64,000 nt of DNA, taken from positions 80,137 through 144,136 of the forward strand of contig NZ_JANQIM010000034.1 in assembly GCF_028282165.1 (NCBI RefSeq), in the 5' to 3' direction. The position numbers were made by a program, and so were the translations under genes. This document shows, piece by piece, positions 16,446 to 24,356 of this stretch. Each line of letters opens with the position of its first letter. The first letter of the stretch is position 1. The stretch is from Winogradskyella sp. (lineage in GTDB: Bacteria; Bacteroidota; Bacteroidia; Flavobacteriales; Flavobacteriaceae). Below the pieces are notes generated by a model that made no database searches, was not told the origin of the DNA, and was given only the letters and a program-made list of their open reading frames with translations.

Positions 16446-17806
16446 TGAGCAAAGACAAATTAAAGTTATATAGCGTTAAAGTTGCTAATGGTAGTGGTTG
16501 CATTTTTCAACCAATGATTAATGAGTATACCTATATATTAACTGCAAAACATTTATTCTACATTAAAGAAAAAAATGATAGAGGTCAAGATGTTGAAATT
16601 GAAATTGAAAATGGTACAGAAATAGAAATTTTTAAAAATCAAAAAATAGAAAAAGGTTGGAAAGAAATAAAAATCCCTTTTACTCTAAGTAAGGGAGAAA
16701 ATTACTTTCCGCACCCTAATAAAGATGCAGATATTGCTATCTTAAAAATTGAATACATAGCTGATTTTAACTCAATTTTTGTACAAAATAGAACTTTTAA
16801 GGTGAAGGATTTTGAGCTATGCGGATTTCCAGAATCTCGTTATTTCAATAATGAAGGAGAAAGGTATGCTACTCAAATAGTTGAGGAATTTATGGCAACT
16901 GGCAATTTTTGTCAAGGAGCACAATTATCGAATGACACTTTACAACAAGCAGATATTGAAGGGTTTTCAGGTGGAGGCATTTTAAAAGTAATAAGAAATA
17001 ACGTCTATATTATTGGCATTCAAAGTAAAATGGCTAGTAAAGCAATTAACCAAGTCGGTCAAATAGGCTTTGTACAAATTAAATTTTTTGAAGATATAAT
17101 TAATCATTACAAAGATCAATTAACAGAGCTTTATCCAGATTACATGAGTAATTTTTCATTCTTGAGGGATGAATCTTTTATGTTGGAAGTTGATGCACTA
17201 GACGAAGATAAAATAGAAGCTACTAGAGCTACCCTTAAGAATAAAGCATTAGATATCATAAAATCTGATATCACACCTCACGGTATAAAAGAATTATTTA
17301 AAGAGAGAATTCTTCTTGATGACAAATGCCCTGAACACTTGTCAATTAAAAATGTTTGGATTGCGTGGTTAGAGTTCCTGACGATAATGAATATTATCAA
17401 ATATGAAAATATTGAGAGTGCGACTTTGACTGAAATTTTCGATGCATTTCGATTGAAATATTCAGATAAAGATGATTGGACAGATTTAATAAAAAATGAT
17501 TTGTTAAACTCAGATTATTTAGGTCTAACCATGGATTCAACTGTTGTTGTTTCTACCAAAAAAGCCCCAAGAAATAATTTTAAACTCCCAAAAGGCAAAT
17601 TAGTAAATCTTGTTAAGGTGCCAGATAAAAAAGGAATGAGAACGGACAATGGAATTAATCATCCTTATAATGCTTTTAACTTTGTGCACTTAGAATATTT
17701 TAAAACTAAATGTATACAACAACGCCTCGAATTATATGAAAATATTAATGACGAAAATGAGCTTTTAAATATTTTAAAAAATCAGTATGATGAGTTATTC
17801 AATTGA
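16445..17806 (+). CDS. Trypsin-like serine protease fused to an ABC-3C-type C-terminal domain
   Basis: 453 residues. The N-terminal ~220 residues form a trypsin-like domain with the triad H36 (ILTAKHLF), D96 (KDADIAIL) and S175 in GFSGGG. The C-terminal ~230 residues are helical. They match, in position and layout, the C-terminal domains that tether varied effector domains to ABC-three-component (ABC-3C) systems; this domain is assigned from context. The protein would act as a cytoplasmic effector protease unleashed by the ABC ATPase complex. The gene overlaps the MBL gene at its start and the middle-component gene by 20 bp at its end. Confidence 0.8.
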   Translation: MSKDKLKLYSVKVANGSGCIFQPMINEYTYILTAKHLFYIKEKNDRGQDVEIEIENGTEIEIFKNQKIEKGWKEIKIPFTLSKGENYFPHPNKDADIAILKIEYIADFNSIFVQNRTFKVKDFELCGFPESRYFNNEGERYATQIVEEFMATGNFCQGAQLSNDTLQQADIEGFSGGGILKVIRNNVYIIGIQSKMASKAINQVGQIGFVQIKFFEDIINHYKDQLTELYPDYMSNFSFLRDESFMLEVDALDEDKIEATRATLKNKALDIIKSDITPHGIKELFKERILLDDKCPEHLSIKNVWIAWLEFLTIMNIIKYENIESATLTEIFDAFRLKYSDKDDWTDLIKNDLLNSDYLGLTMDSTVVVSTKKAPRNNFKLPKGKLVNLVKVPDKKGMRTDNGINHPYNAFNFVHLEYFKTKCIQQRLELYENINDENELLNILKNQYDELFN

Positions 17807-18323
17807 AGAGACAATCACTTATTTAGAAGAAAAGTTCAAGAATATAAGATTTGATTATAGAAATGTTGATTTTGGATCAACGATTCCTGCTTTCTTTATA
17901 TACTTTGAAGACGAAAAACTTCTTAAACAAAAATGGGAAGGAATAGCCAATTTAATTGCTGTAGATTTTCAGGCAAGACAAAGAAATGAGTATCAGGTTT
18001 GGAATATTTATCTGTTTTATATTATCAATAATCCAATATCAAAAGAGTTAAAATATAAAATCGAGAATGATACATTCTCTAGTAGAAAAATTGTTATCGA
18101 AAATACTAGTGATCAAGATTTAATGATTAATGAACATATTCTAAATCAAATAGATGTAAACTTGGAAAACGATAAAAATGAAACTCATAGCTTTAATACT
18201 AATAAGATAGTTGAATCTATATTGGAGGATAAAATTTTAAAAAAAATAAATATTACTAAAGAAGCAAATGCAGCATACAAAGAGTTAATTAAAGCATTAA
18301 AAGAAAAAGAAGATGAAATTTAA
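17787..18323 (+). CDS. ABC-3C-type middle component
   Basis: 178 residues with no enzymatic motifs. The central block WNIYLFYIINNPISKELKY followed by K-I-E-N-D-x-x-S-S-R-K-I-V matches the pattern I associate with middle components of ABC-three-component systems, small proteins encoded directly before the ABC ATPase. Its role would be to bridge effector and ATPase. It overlaps the protease gene by 20 bp and the ATPase gene by 11 bp. The family call rests on this one block plus gene order, so a profile search is needed for certainty. Confidence 0.65.
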   Translation: MMSYSIEETITYLEEKFKNIRFDYRNVDFGSTIPAFFIYFEDEKLLKQKWEGIANLIAVDFQARQRNEYQVWNIYLFYIINNPISKELKYKIENDTFSSRKIVIENTSDQDLMINEHILNQIDVNLENDKNETHSFNTNKIVESILEDKILKKINITKEANAAYKELIKALKEKEDEI

Positions 18324-21300
18324 GCAAGTAGAGGTTTCTGCCTTCAGAATATATAATAAACCTGAAAATTCAACTTTTAATTTTACCACAAACACAGGGG
18401 AAATAGCTGATTTCGTAGCAATTTATGCACCTAATGGCTTTGGAAAAACCTCCTTTTATGATGCAATTGAATGGGGTATAACAAATAATGTTCAAAGATT
18501 TTGGCAAAATAAAAATACTCAGGGGTCAATAGATGCTTTAAGAGCATCTAATGAAAAACAAGTGAAGTTATTGAGAAATAATAACGCAAAAAGTAATATA
18601 AAGACTTATGTAAAAATAACAACTGATTCTGAGGAGCTTACCCCCAGAATCCTTAAGGTGCATGGGAAAAGAAAAACTGATATAGACAAAGCTGAAAATG
18701 TCGAAAATAGAAGCTTTCGACAAGTAATCTTATCTCAAGAATGGATTTCTTCATTTTTAAAAGAAGTTGATGGAGAGAGAAGGTATCAACTATTTATGCA
18801 AAATCCAGACCTAGTTAGAATAGATAACTACTATGAAGGAGTGAAAATTTTGTATAAAGAAAATCAAAAAATGATTGAATCACTCGAACAGGAAATCACG
18901 AAAATCAAACTTGATATTGACCCTCAGAGTGATTATAATCCATTAGAAACTATTAATAGCCAAATAACAGAGATTAACAAAGAACTGAATGAAAACAAGG
19001 TTTCCTTAATTGAGCTAAGCGCTTCAAAGGAAGAAATAAAAGACTTCAGAGATTTAATTTCAAGCAGGGTTATATCTCATGATAAGGAAAAATCATTAAA
19101 TGAAATTTTGTCTCAAATCAAAAAAATTAAAATAGGTGATTCCAATATTGTTGGGATTGAAGCTTTTTATTCATTAAAGAAAGACCTAGAAGAAATAAAT
19201 AAGAGAATAAAAGAAACACAGTCTAATCTTCAAAAGTTTCTGGACTTACAAAAGGCTCAAAATAAGTTAGCTAATGAGAAGAAGAATATTGCTGATTTAA
19301 TTAAGCAGGAATCAGAACATAAGAAGGTATTAAAAAGCTATGATTATTATAATACAGTTAAAGAGAAAATTGAAGAAAAAACTAAACAAGGAAAATCTAT
19401 AGAAAAAGATCAATTTGTTTTAGAGACAAAAATTGAAGATCTAACTAATCAAGAATCAACTATTACAAATAGAATTGAGAGCTTGATAAAGCAAAAACTA
19501 GATTTAGAAGAAAAAGAAAAGGATTTACCTTCTTTAGAGAGTAGAGCAAGCCACCTGGATAAAGAGAAATCTAAATTTGAAAAACTAAATGAAAAGAACA
19601 AGTTAGAAATTGAAAAATTATCCTCTAAAATAAATTCCATTGAAGATGAAATAAATGAATTAGAAAAAGTTAAAATTGAAACTAATAATTGTGATTATTC
19701 GTTATTACTCATACATGACCAATCAGATTTAATTGACTTAACAAATGAACTTATAAAAGCTAATGACGATAAGCGTAATTTAGAATTAAAAGTTAAAGAG
19801 TTAAACGAACAAATTAACCAGCAAAAATCATTAAATACTACTATTGAAGAGTTTATTAATGCTGGATTGAACATTGTCAATGATGTTCAAGATTCCAAGT
19901 GCCCTTTATGCGAACATCAATATAATTCATATAAGGAATTAATTAGTCGTATTTCTAACAATAAAGCTTTAAATAATATTCTTAAAGAACTTCTCCTTAA
20001 TAAAAATAAAATTAGGGAAGAGATTAATAAAAAAACCAAAAAAATTAATGAAGGAAATAGAAAGTTAATTAAGTTTTATGATCAGAAAATTAATAAACTA
20101 AACAAAGGAAAAGAAGTATTAGAAGAAAAGCTTGATAGTCTAAACAAATCTCAAAGAAAAATAATTGAAAAACTGAAAAGTCTAAAAAACGAAGCAGAAG
20201 AGATAGGTATTAAACTTAATGGTTTGACTATTAATGAATATAAAAAGCAACTGAAAGATTCATTATCAAAAGTATCCACAGAAATTGATAGTTTAAATAA
20301 GAAATTGTCCGAAATCAAGAAGGAACTATCAAAATTAAAAAATATGCATAGAAACAATGTCGCTAAGTTAGATTTTATAAAAGCAGAAAATCAAAATCTC
20401 GAAAAAGGTGAAAAATATGTTTCAGTTTTGGAATGGCTTACTAATAATATAGCCTCGGAGAATTCAACAAAAGTAGATTTGCAAGAGAAGCTTACTGAGC
20501 TAACAAATAGAATCAAGCAATTAAGAAAGGACATTCTAGAGACAGAAAAATTAATTTCGGTTTATGAAAAAGATTTAAGTTCCTTTAATCAAGAAGCCCA
20601 ATTAAAAATAGAATTAAGTTTACTAAAAAATCAAAAAGAAGTTGATAAACAAATTCAAGAATTCAAATATTTTGTAAAAGACAAATTTAGTATTGAAGTA
20701 GATGGTTTTAATCAAAAAACCTTGATTGAATTTTTAGGAAAAAGGGAAAATGAATTAAAAGAAGAACTAAAGAAGCATAATAAGTTAAAAGAAGGGTTTA
20801 TGAAGTTGGAAAAGTATGCAGAAAATTTATACCCTTTTTTGCAGTCTGAAAAGGCCAAACTAATTCTTAAAAAGAAAGAAAACGAACTTAGTTTTTTACA
20901 GAAAAGTGTAACCCCTTTGCTTAAAGTAGAAAAGAAAAATACTAGGGATTATATTGATAAAAGAATAAAAGATTTTTTCTATGAAAATTTGATTAATGAC
21001 TTATATAGTAAAATCGACCCTCATCCCGACTTTAAATCCGTCAAATTTGTAGCTGACCTTGATACAGGCAGACCTAGGTTAGATATATTTGTCAAGAATC
21101 AAGAGAATGAAGTAAGTTTAATTCCCAATCTATATTTTAGCCAAGCTCAAATAAATGTTCTTAGTTTAAGTATTTTTATGGCCTCTGCTTTGAATTCAGA
21201 TGAATACAACTGTATTTTTATTGATGACCCTATTCAATCAATGGATAGTATAAATCTTCTATCTACAATTGATTTATTACGTGGGCTTGTAGTAAATGAA

Positions 21301-21453
21301 AACAAACAAATAATCCTATCAACCCATGATGAAAACTTTTTCAACCTTCTAAAGAAAAAAATCCCTAAAGACATCTTTAAGTCTAAATTTCTAGAGTTAG
21401 AGTCGTTTGGCAAATTGAAAAAAGAAGAAAGTAATGATATGTTAATGGCCTAA
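18313..21453 (+). CDS. SMC/Rad50-like ABC ATPase with zinc hook
   Basis: 1,046 residues. The N-terminal ATPase half has Walker A at 39-47 (APNGFGKTS, K45) followed by FYDAIEWGI. Long coiled coils (~180-920) are interrupted by a CPLC zinc-hook pair (C530, C533). The C-terminal half has an ABC signature-like FSQAQINVLSLS (942-953), Walker B CIFIDDPIQSMD (D971, D972) and an H-loop STHDEN (H1005). This architecture is shared by Rad50, RloC and the ATPases of ABC-3C systems. It probably senses a nucleic-acid signal and releases the associated effectors. It overlaps the upstream middle component by 11 bp, and the patatin gene follows after 10 bp. Confidence 0.88.
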   Translation: MKFKQVEVSAFRIYNKPENSTFNFTTNTGEIADFVAIYAPNGFGKTSFYDAIEWGITNNVQRFWQNKNTQGSIDALRASNEKQVKLLRNNNAKSNIKTYVKITTDSEELTPRILKVHGKRKTDIDKAENVENRSFRQVILSQEWISSFLKEVDGERRYQLFMQNPDLVRIDNYYEGVKILYKENQKMIESLEQEITKIKLDIDPQSDYNPLETINSQITEINKELNENKVSLIELSASKEEIKDFRDLISSRVISHDKEKSLNEILSQIKKIKIGDSNIVGIEAFYSLKKDLEEINKRIKETQSNLQKFLDLQKAQNKLANEKKNIADLIKQESEHKKVLKSYDYYNTVKEKIEEKTKQGKSIEKDQFVLETKIEDLTNQESTITNRIESLIKQKLDLEEKEKDLPSLESRASHLDKEKSKFEKLNEKNKLEIEKLSSKINSIEDEINELEKVKIETNNCDYSLLLIHDQSDLIDLTNELIKANDDKRNLELKVKELNEQINQQKSLNTTIEEFINAGLNIVNDVQDSKCPLCEHQYNSYKELISRISNNKALNNILKELLLNKNKIREEINKKTKKINEGNRKLIKFYDQKINKLNKGKEVLEEKLDSLNKSQRKIIEKLKSLKNEAEEIGIKLNGLTINEYKKQLKDSLSKVSTEIDSLNKKLSEIKKELSKLKNMHRNNVAKLDFIKAENQNLEKGEKYVSVLEWLTNNIASENSTKVDLQEKLTELTNRIKQLRKDILETEKLISVYEKDLSSFNQEAQLKIELSLLKNQKEVDKQIQEFKYFVKDKFSIEVDGFNQKTLIEFLGKRENELKEELKKHNKLKEGFMKLEKYAENLYPFLQSEKAKLILKKKENELSFLQKSVTPLLKVEKKNTRDYIDKRIKDFFYENLINDLYSKIDPHPDFKSVKFVADLDTGRPRLDIFVKNQENEVSLIPNLYFSQAQINVLSLSIFMASALNSDEYNCIFIDDPIQSMDSINLLSTIDLLRGLVVNENKQIILSTHDENFFNLLKKKIPKDIFKSKFLELESFGKLKKEESNDMLMA

Positions 21454-21463
21454 TTAGATTTTC

Positions 21464-22825
21464 ATGGAAAAAAAATATAAGATACTATCGCTCGATGGTG
21501 GAGGAAGTTGGGCAATACTTCAAGTCTTAACCTTGAAGGATATATTTCTTAAAAGGTACCCAAATAAGAAAATTAAGGGACATGAAGTTTTAAGACATTT
21601 TGATTTGGTCATAGCAAATTCAGGAGGCAGCATGGTTTTAGCAGCATTAGCATGTAACTGGACTTTTGATGACATTATTAAGCTTTTTGATGACAAAGAA
21701 ATAAGAGAGAAAATTTTCACGAAATTAAATTTTAGCCAGAAGTATTTTCCTGCTAATTTCATGAGTCTATTTGGTGTAAAATCAGTTGGTACTCGATACT
21801 CTACTACAGCTAAAAAGAAAGCCTTAGAAGATATTTTAATAATAGACAACATGAAAAGGCTAAATGATGTTACTCTTTCGGAGCTTCCAAAAATAATAGG
21901 AAAAGAATCTTTAGAAATTGTTGTCACGACTTTTGATATTATCAATAAAAGGGCAAAGTTTTTTAGGTCTAATATGGATAGCAAAGCCAGAGCAGAAGTT
22001 GTAGCAGGTTTAGATCATTTCGAGCAGGTCAGCCTAGTTGGAGCAATCCATGGAGCGTCAAATGCCCCAGTGAATTATTTTGATTTCCCAGCCGTATTAG
22101 TTCCTAAAATAAAAGGACTTATAAACAAAAGAAGACGTTATTTATGGGATGGTGCTTTGAGTGGATTTAATAACCCCATAATGGCTGGGCTGACAGAGGC
22201 ATTTGCAAACAATATAAATAGGGAGAACATTCATGTATTATCAATAGGAACCGCTGGAAAGTTGATTTCTAATGAAGACTCCGATAATTTTAGAGATCAA
22301 TATTATAGCACTCTTTTAGGAAAAAAAATAATAAGAACAGAAGATGGGGGAAAAATTGATTTTGACAAAACACTTAATTGGAAAGTGCTTGGTTTTAGAA
22401 TCAAAAAACCTAAAGTCTTTTTCCGTTTATTTAAAGGCGGTCGTTTCTATTCATCTATAATTTCAAATCTATCTCAGTCAATTTTATTTGAACCGCAATC
22501 ATGGGCATCATATAGTGCCTACACAAGTTTGTTTTCAGGAAGAATTGATAATGCAAATGAAAATAACAGGAGATTTATTAGGCTGTCTCCTCAGATAATA
22601 AAAGAAAACAATTCTAATGAATTGATAAATAAATTGTACGATTTAGATATGGATGTCACTAAACAAGACGAAATACAACTATTAAAATCTTGCTATGATG
22701 AATGGAAAAAAGGCACTATAAAAAATGAACCTGTACAATGGACAAAAACGATACATGGAGATTATATTTTTGCAAAAGGACATCAGCATTACGTCGATGC
22801 TTTGAGCGATTTAAATTGGCTATAA
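21464..22825 (+). CDS. Patatin-like phospholipase with unusual nucleophile elbow
   Basis: 453 residues. The oxyanion glycine loop is at D11-G-G-G (LSLDGGGSW), the nucleophile Ser53 lies in IANSGGSM, and the catalytic Asp229 lies in LWDGALSGFNNP. Order and spacing fit the Ser-Asp dyad of patatins, including CapV of CBASS. The elbow departs from the usual GxSxG (Ala replaces the first Gly), which may alter activity. The predicted action is hydrolysis of membrane phospholipids once activated. There is no membrane segment. It sits 10 bp after the ABC ATPase and 3 bp before the Mrr-like gene, so it belongs to the same operon. Confidence 0.82.
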   Translation: MEKKYKILSLDGGGSWAILQVLTLKDIFLKRYPNKKIKGHEVLRHFDLVIANSGGSMVLAALACNWTFDDIIKLFDDKEIREKIFTKLNFSQKYFPANFMSLFGVKSVGTRYSTTAKKKALEDILIIDNMKRLNDVTLSELPKIIGKESLEIVVTTFDIINKRAKFFRSNMDSKARAEVVAGLDHFEQVSLVGAIHGASNAPVNYFDFPAVLVPKIKGLINKRRRYLWDGALSGFNNPIMAGLTEAFANNINRENIHVLSIGTAGKLISNEDSDNFRDQYYSTLLGKKIIRTEDGGKIDFDKTLNWKVLGFRIKKPKVFFRLFKGGRFYSSIISNLSQSILFEPQSWASYSAYTSLFSGRIDNANENNRRFIRLSPQIIKENNSNELINKLYDLDMDVTKQDEIQLLKSCYDEWKKGTIKNEPVQWTKTIHGDYIFAKGHQHYVDALSDLNWL

Positions 22826-22828
22826 ATT

Positions 22829-23320
22829 ATGTATTTAGATTTCAATGAAATTAAAGACGGAAGGCAGTTCGAAGAACTTACTGCTTTACATTTAGAAGAA
22901 AAATTCAACAATCATATCAAAGATATAGAAATAAGAAAATCGGGAGTAGGTGCTGATGGTGGCAGAGATATTTTAGTTGATTTTAAAGTTACTGATGGCA
23001 TACAATCTTTTAATAGAAAATGGATTGTTCAATGTAAATTCCGCAATATTAATATTTCCACAAATGTCATTAACGATGTAAATATCCCATCTCTTATACA
23101 TTCTTATGGAGCTTCTGGATATTTAATAATATGCAGAAAAAGACCAACAAGCAAACTTAGTAATTTCATAGAGCAATTAAATCTAAATTGTAAGTTTGGC
23201 TATAAATATCAAATTTGGTCTGGTGAACAGTTCAAGCGCTCATTACTGACCAGCACCAATCATACTTTTATGCAATTTTTCCCTAACTATTATAAATATT
23301 TAACTAGAGAAGACAAATGA
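22829..23320 (+). CDS. Mrr-like restriction endonuclease fold protein
   Basis: 163 residues, the size of a lone PD-(D/E)xK nuclease domain. It has FEELTALHLEE (helix 1 with E15-E16), then GADGGRDILVDF (D47) and WIVQCKF (Q68-x-K70), the D...QxK variant found in Mrr-family enzymes. It has no HTH or other target-recognition domain, so specificity should come from a partner. The gene starts 3 bp after the patatin gene and overlaps the TIR-like gene by 4 bp (ATGA). It is probably a DNA-cleaving effector or a DNA sensor of the same complex. Confidence 0.78.
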   Translation: MYLDFNEIKDGRQFEELTALHLEEKFNNHIKDIEIRKSGVGADGGRDILVDFKVTDGIQSFNRKWIVQCKFRNINISTNVINDVNIPSLIHSYGASGYLIICRKRPTSKLSNFIEQLNLNCKFGYKYQIWSGEQFKRSLLTSTNHTFMQFFPNYYKYLTREDK

Positions 23321-24144
23321 ACGTGTTTTTTTCATATTCTGTTCCTAATAAAGATCATTCTGTTATTACAATGTTATCTAATCGCTTGAGAGAAAAAGAA
23401 TTTAAGTTTACTACAAGCTATAATCTATTAATCTCTGAAGATAATTACACAACAAATAGTCTAATAAGCAATTCCAATATTTTTATTTGTCTCATATCTA
23501 AAAAAGAAAACAAAAATAAAATTATTAAAGAACTAGAATTTGCAAAATCGGCGGGTATACTTACAATTCCGCTAATTGAAAACGGATTAAAATTTAATCC
23601 AAAATTGAAAGAAGAAATTATTGTCTTTGACAGAAATAACCTAAACCAAAGTGTTAGCCAGATTTTCCAAAAAAAAGATCGTATCAGGGGCGATTTGAAT
23701 TTATTCTATTGGAGTGCCGTTGAAGAAATGATTTTAGAGATGATAAAAGCAATTTCCGTTAAAAATAATGAGTATGAAACGGATATTTGGTTTCAAGTAA
23801 GTAATCCTTATTTAGAAAAAATACATAAACCTTCTTTAGAACATAATTTCCCAAGTGTCTTCTCAAAACAATTAACTACGTCAACTTTGGGAAGAAGTCA
23901 AAATAATTTAATGGCGAATATTATTCAGGTTGTTTACAATTGGGAATTAAGCAACGAAGAAAAGTCAACTAAAGAAAGTGAAGCTATTATAAATGATGCT
24001 ATTAAAGCTTTTAATAATTCAATAAAAAAGAAGGCTAAAGGTCGTCATAAAAAAAATAAAAAAGCTTATTTTAAGTCTATTAATGATGAATTAGAAAAAA
24101 TAGGAAGAGGGTTGATTAAAAGGATAAATAGACTTCCAAAATAA
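23317..24144 (+). CDS. TIR-like domain protein
   Basis: 275 residues. Residues 1-~110 have the TIR pattern: a first strand VFFSYSVPNKD, an ISNSNIFICLISKKENK strand, then KELEFAKSAGILTIPLIE, with E72 or E74 as candidate catalytic glutamate for NAD+ cleavage. The C-terminal ~165 residues are helical and end in a strongly basic stretch (KKKAKGRHKKNKK) that could bind nucleic acid or the ATPase. It overlaps the Mrr-like gene by 4 bp and is the last gene of the seven-gene run. By analogy with antiphage TIR proteins it could deplete NAD+; an inactive adaptor TIR is the alternative. Confidence 0.65.
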   Translation: MNVFFSYSVPNKDHSVITMLSNRLREKEFKFTTSYNLLISEDNYTTNSLISNSNIFICLISKKENKNKIIKELEFAKSAGILTIPLIENGLKFNPKLKEEIIVFDRNNLNQSVSQIFQKKDRIRGDLNLFYWSAVEEMILEMIKAISVKNNEYETDIWFQVSNPYLEKIHKPSLEHNFPSVFSKQLTTSTLGRSQNNLMANIIQVVYNWELSNEEKSTKESEAIINDAIKAFNNSIKKKAKGRHKKNKKAYFKSINDELEKIGRGLIKRINRLPK

Positions 24145-24154
24145 TAATCAAATT

Positions 24155-24356
24155 ATGGTGTCAATTGCAAATACTAAATACCCAAATCATTACCGCCATT
24201 TTTTGTGCCTGATTTGAAAACTCCTGATTCTAGTTTTAATCACTTGTTAATAAGATTAAATGATAATACAAAGATTATTTAGGTATAGAACAACAAATAA
24301 GATTAATAGAACCGCTCAAGGATAAAATTAAAGACAAGTTAGATGAAAAACAATAG
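24155..24356 (+). pseudogene. Possible frameshifted small ORF between the TIR and NACHT genes
   Basis: Coding-like peptides chain across frames: MVSIANTKYPNHYRHF from the ATG at 24155, then FVPDLKTPDSSFNHLLIRLN after a T6 tract, then DYLGIEQQIRLIEPLKDKIK after another shift near 24267-24282, ending at the stop 24354-24356 inside the NACHT start region. Joined, they would give a ~65-residue helical protein. It could be a broken accessory gene or a sequencing-indel artefact, or simply chance in AT-rich DNA. No family is recognised. Confidence 0.3.

Noticed and set aside
18313..21453. RloC-type anticodon nuclease
   Set aside because: The coiled-coil ABC protein ends soon after its H-loop and has no HEPN or ACNase domain inserted or appended.
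15372..24144. CBASS system, because of the CapV-like patatin and TIR-like protein
   Set aside because: No CD-NTase or nucleotide-second-messenger synthase is encoded in the island.
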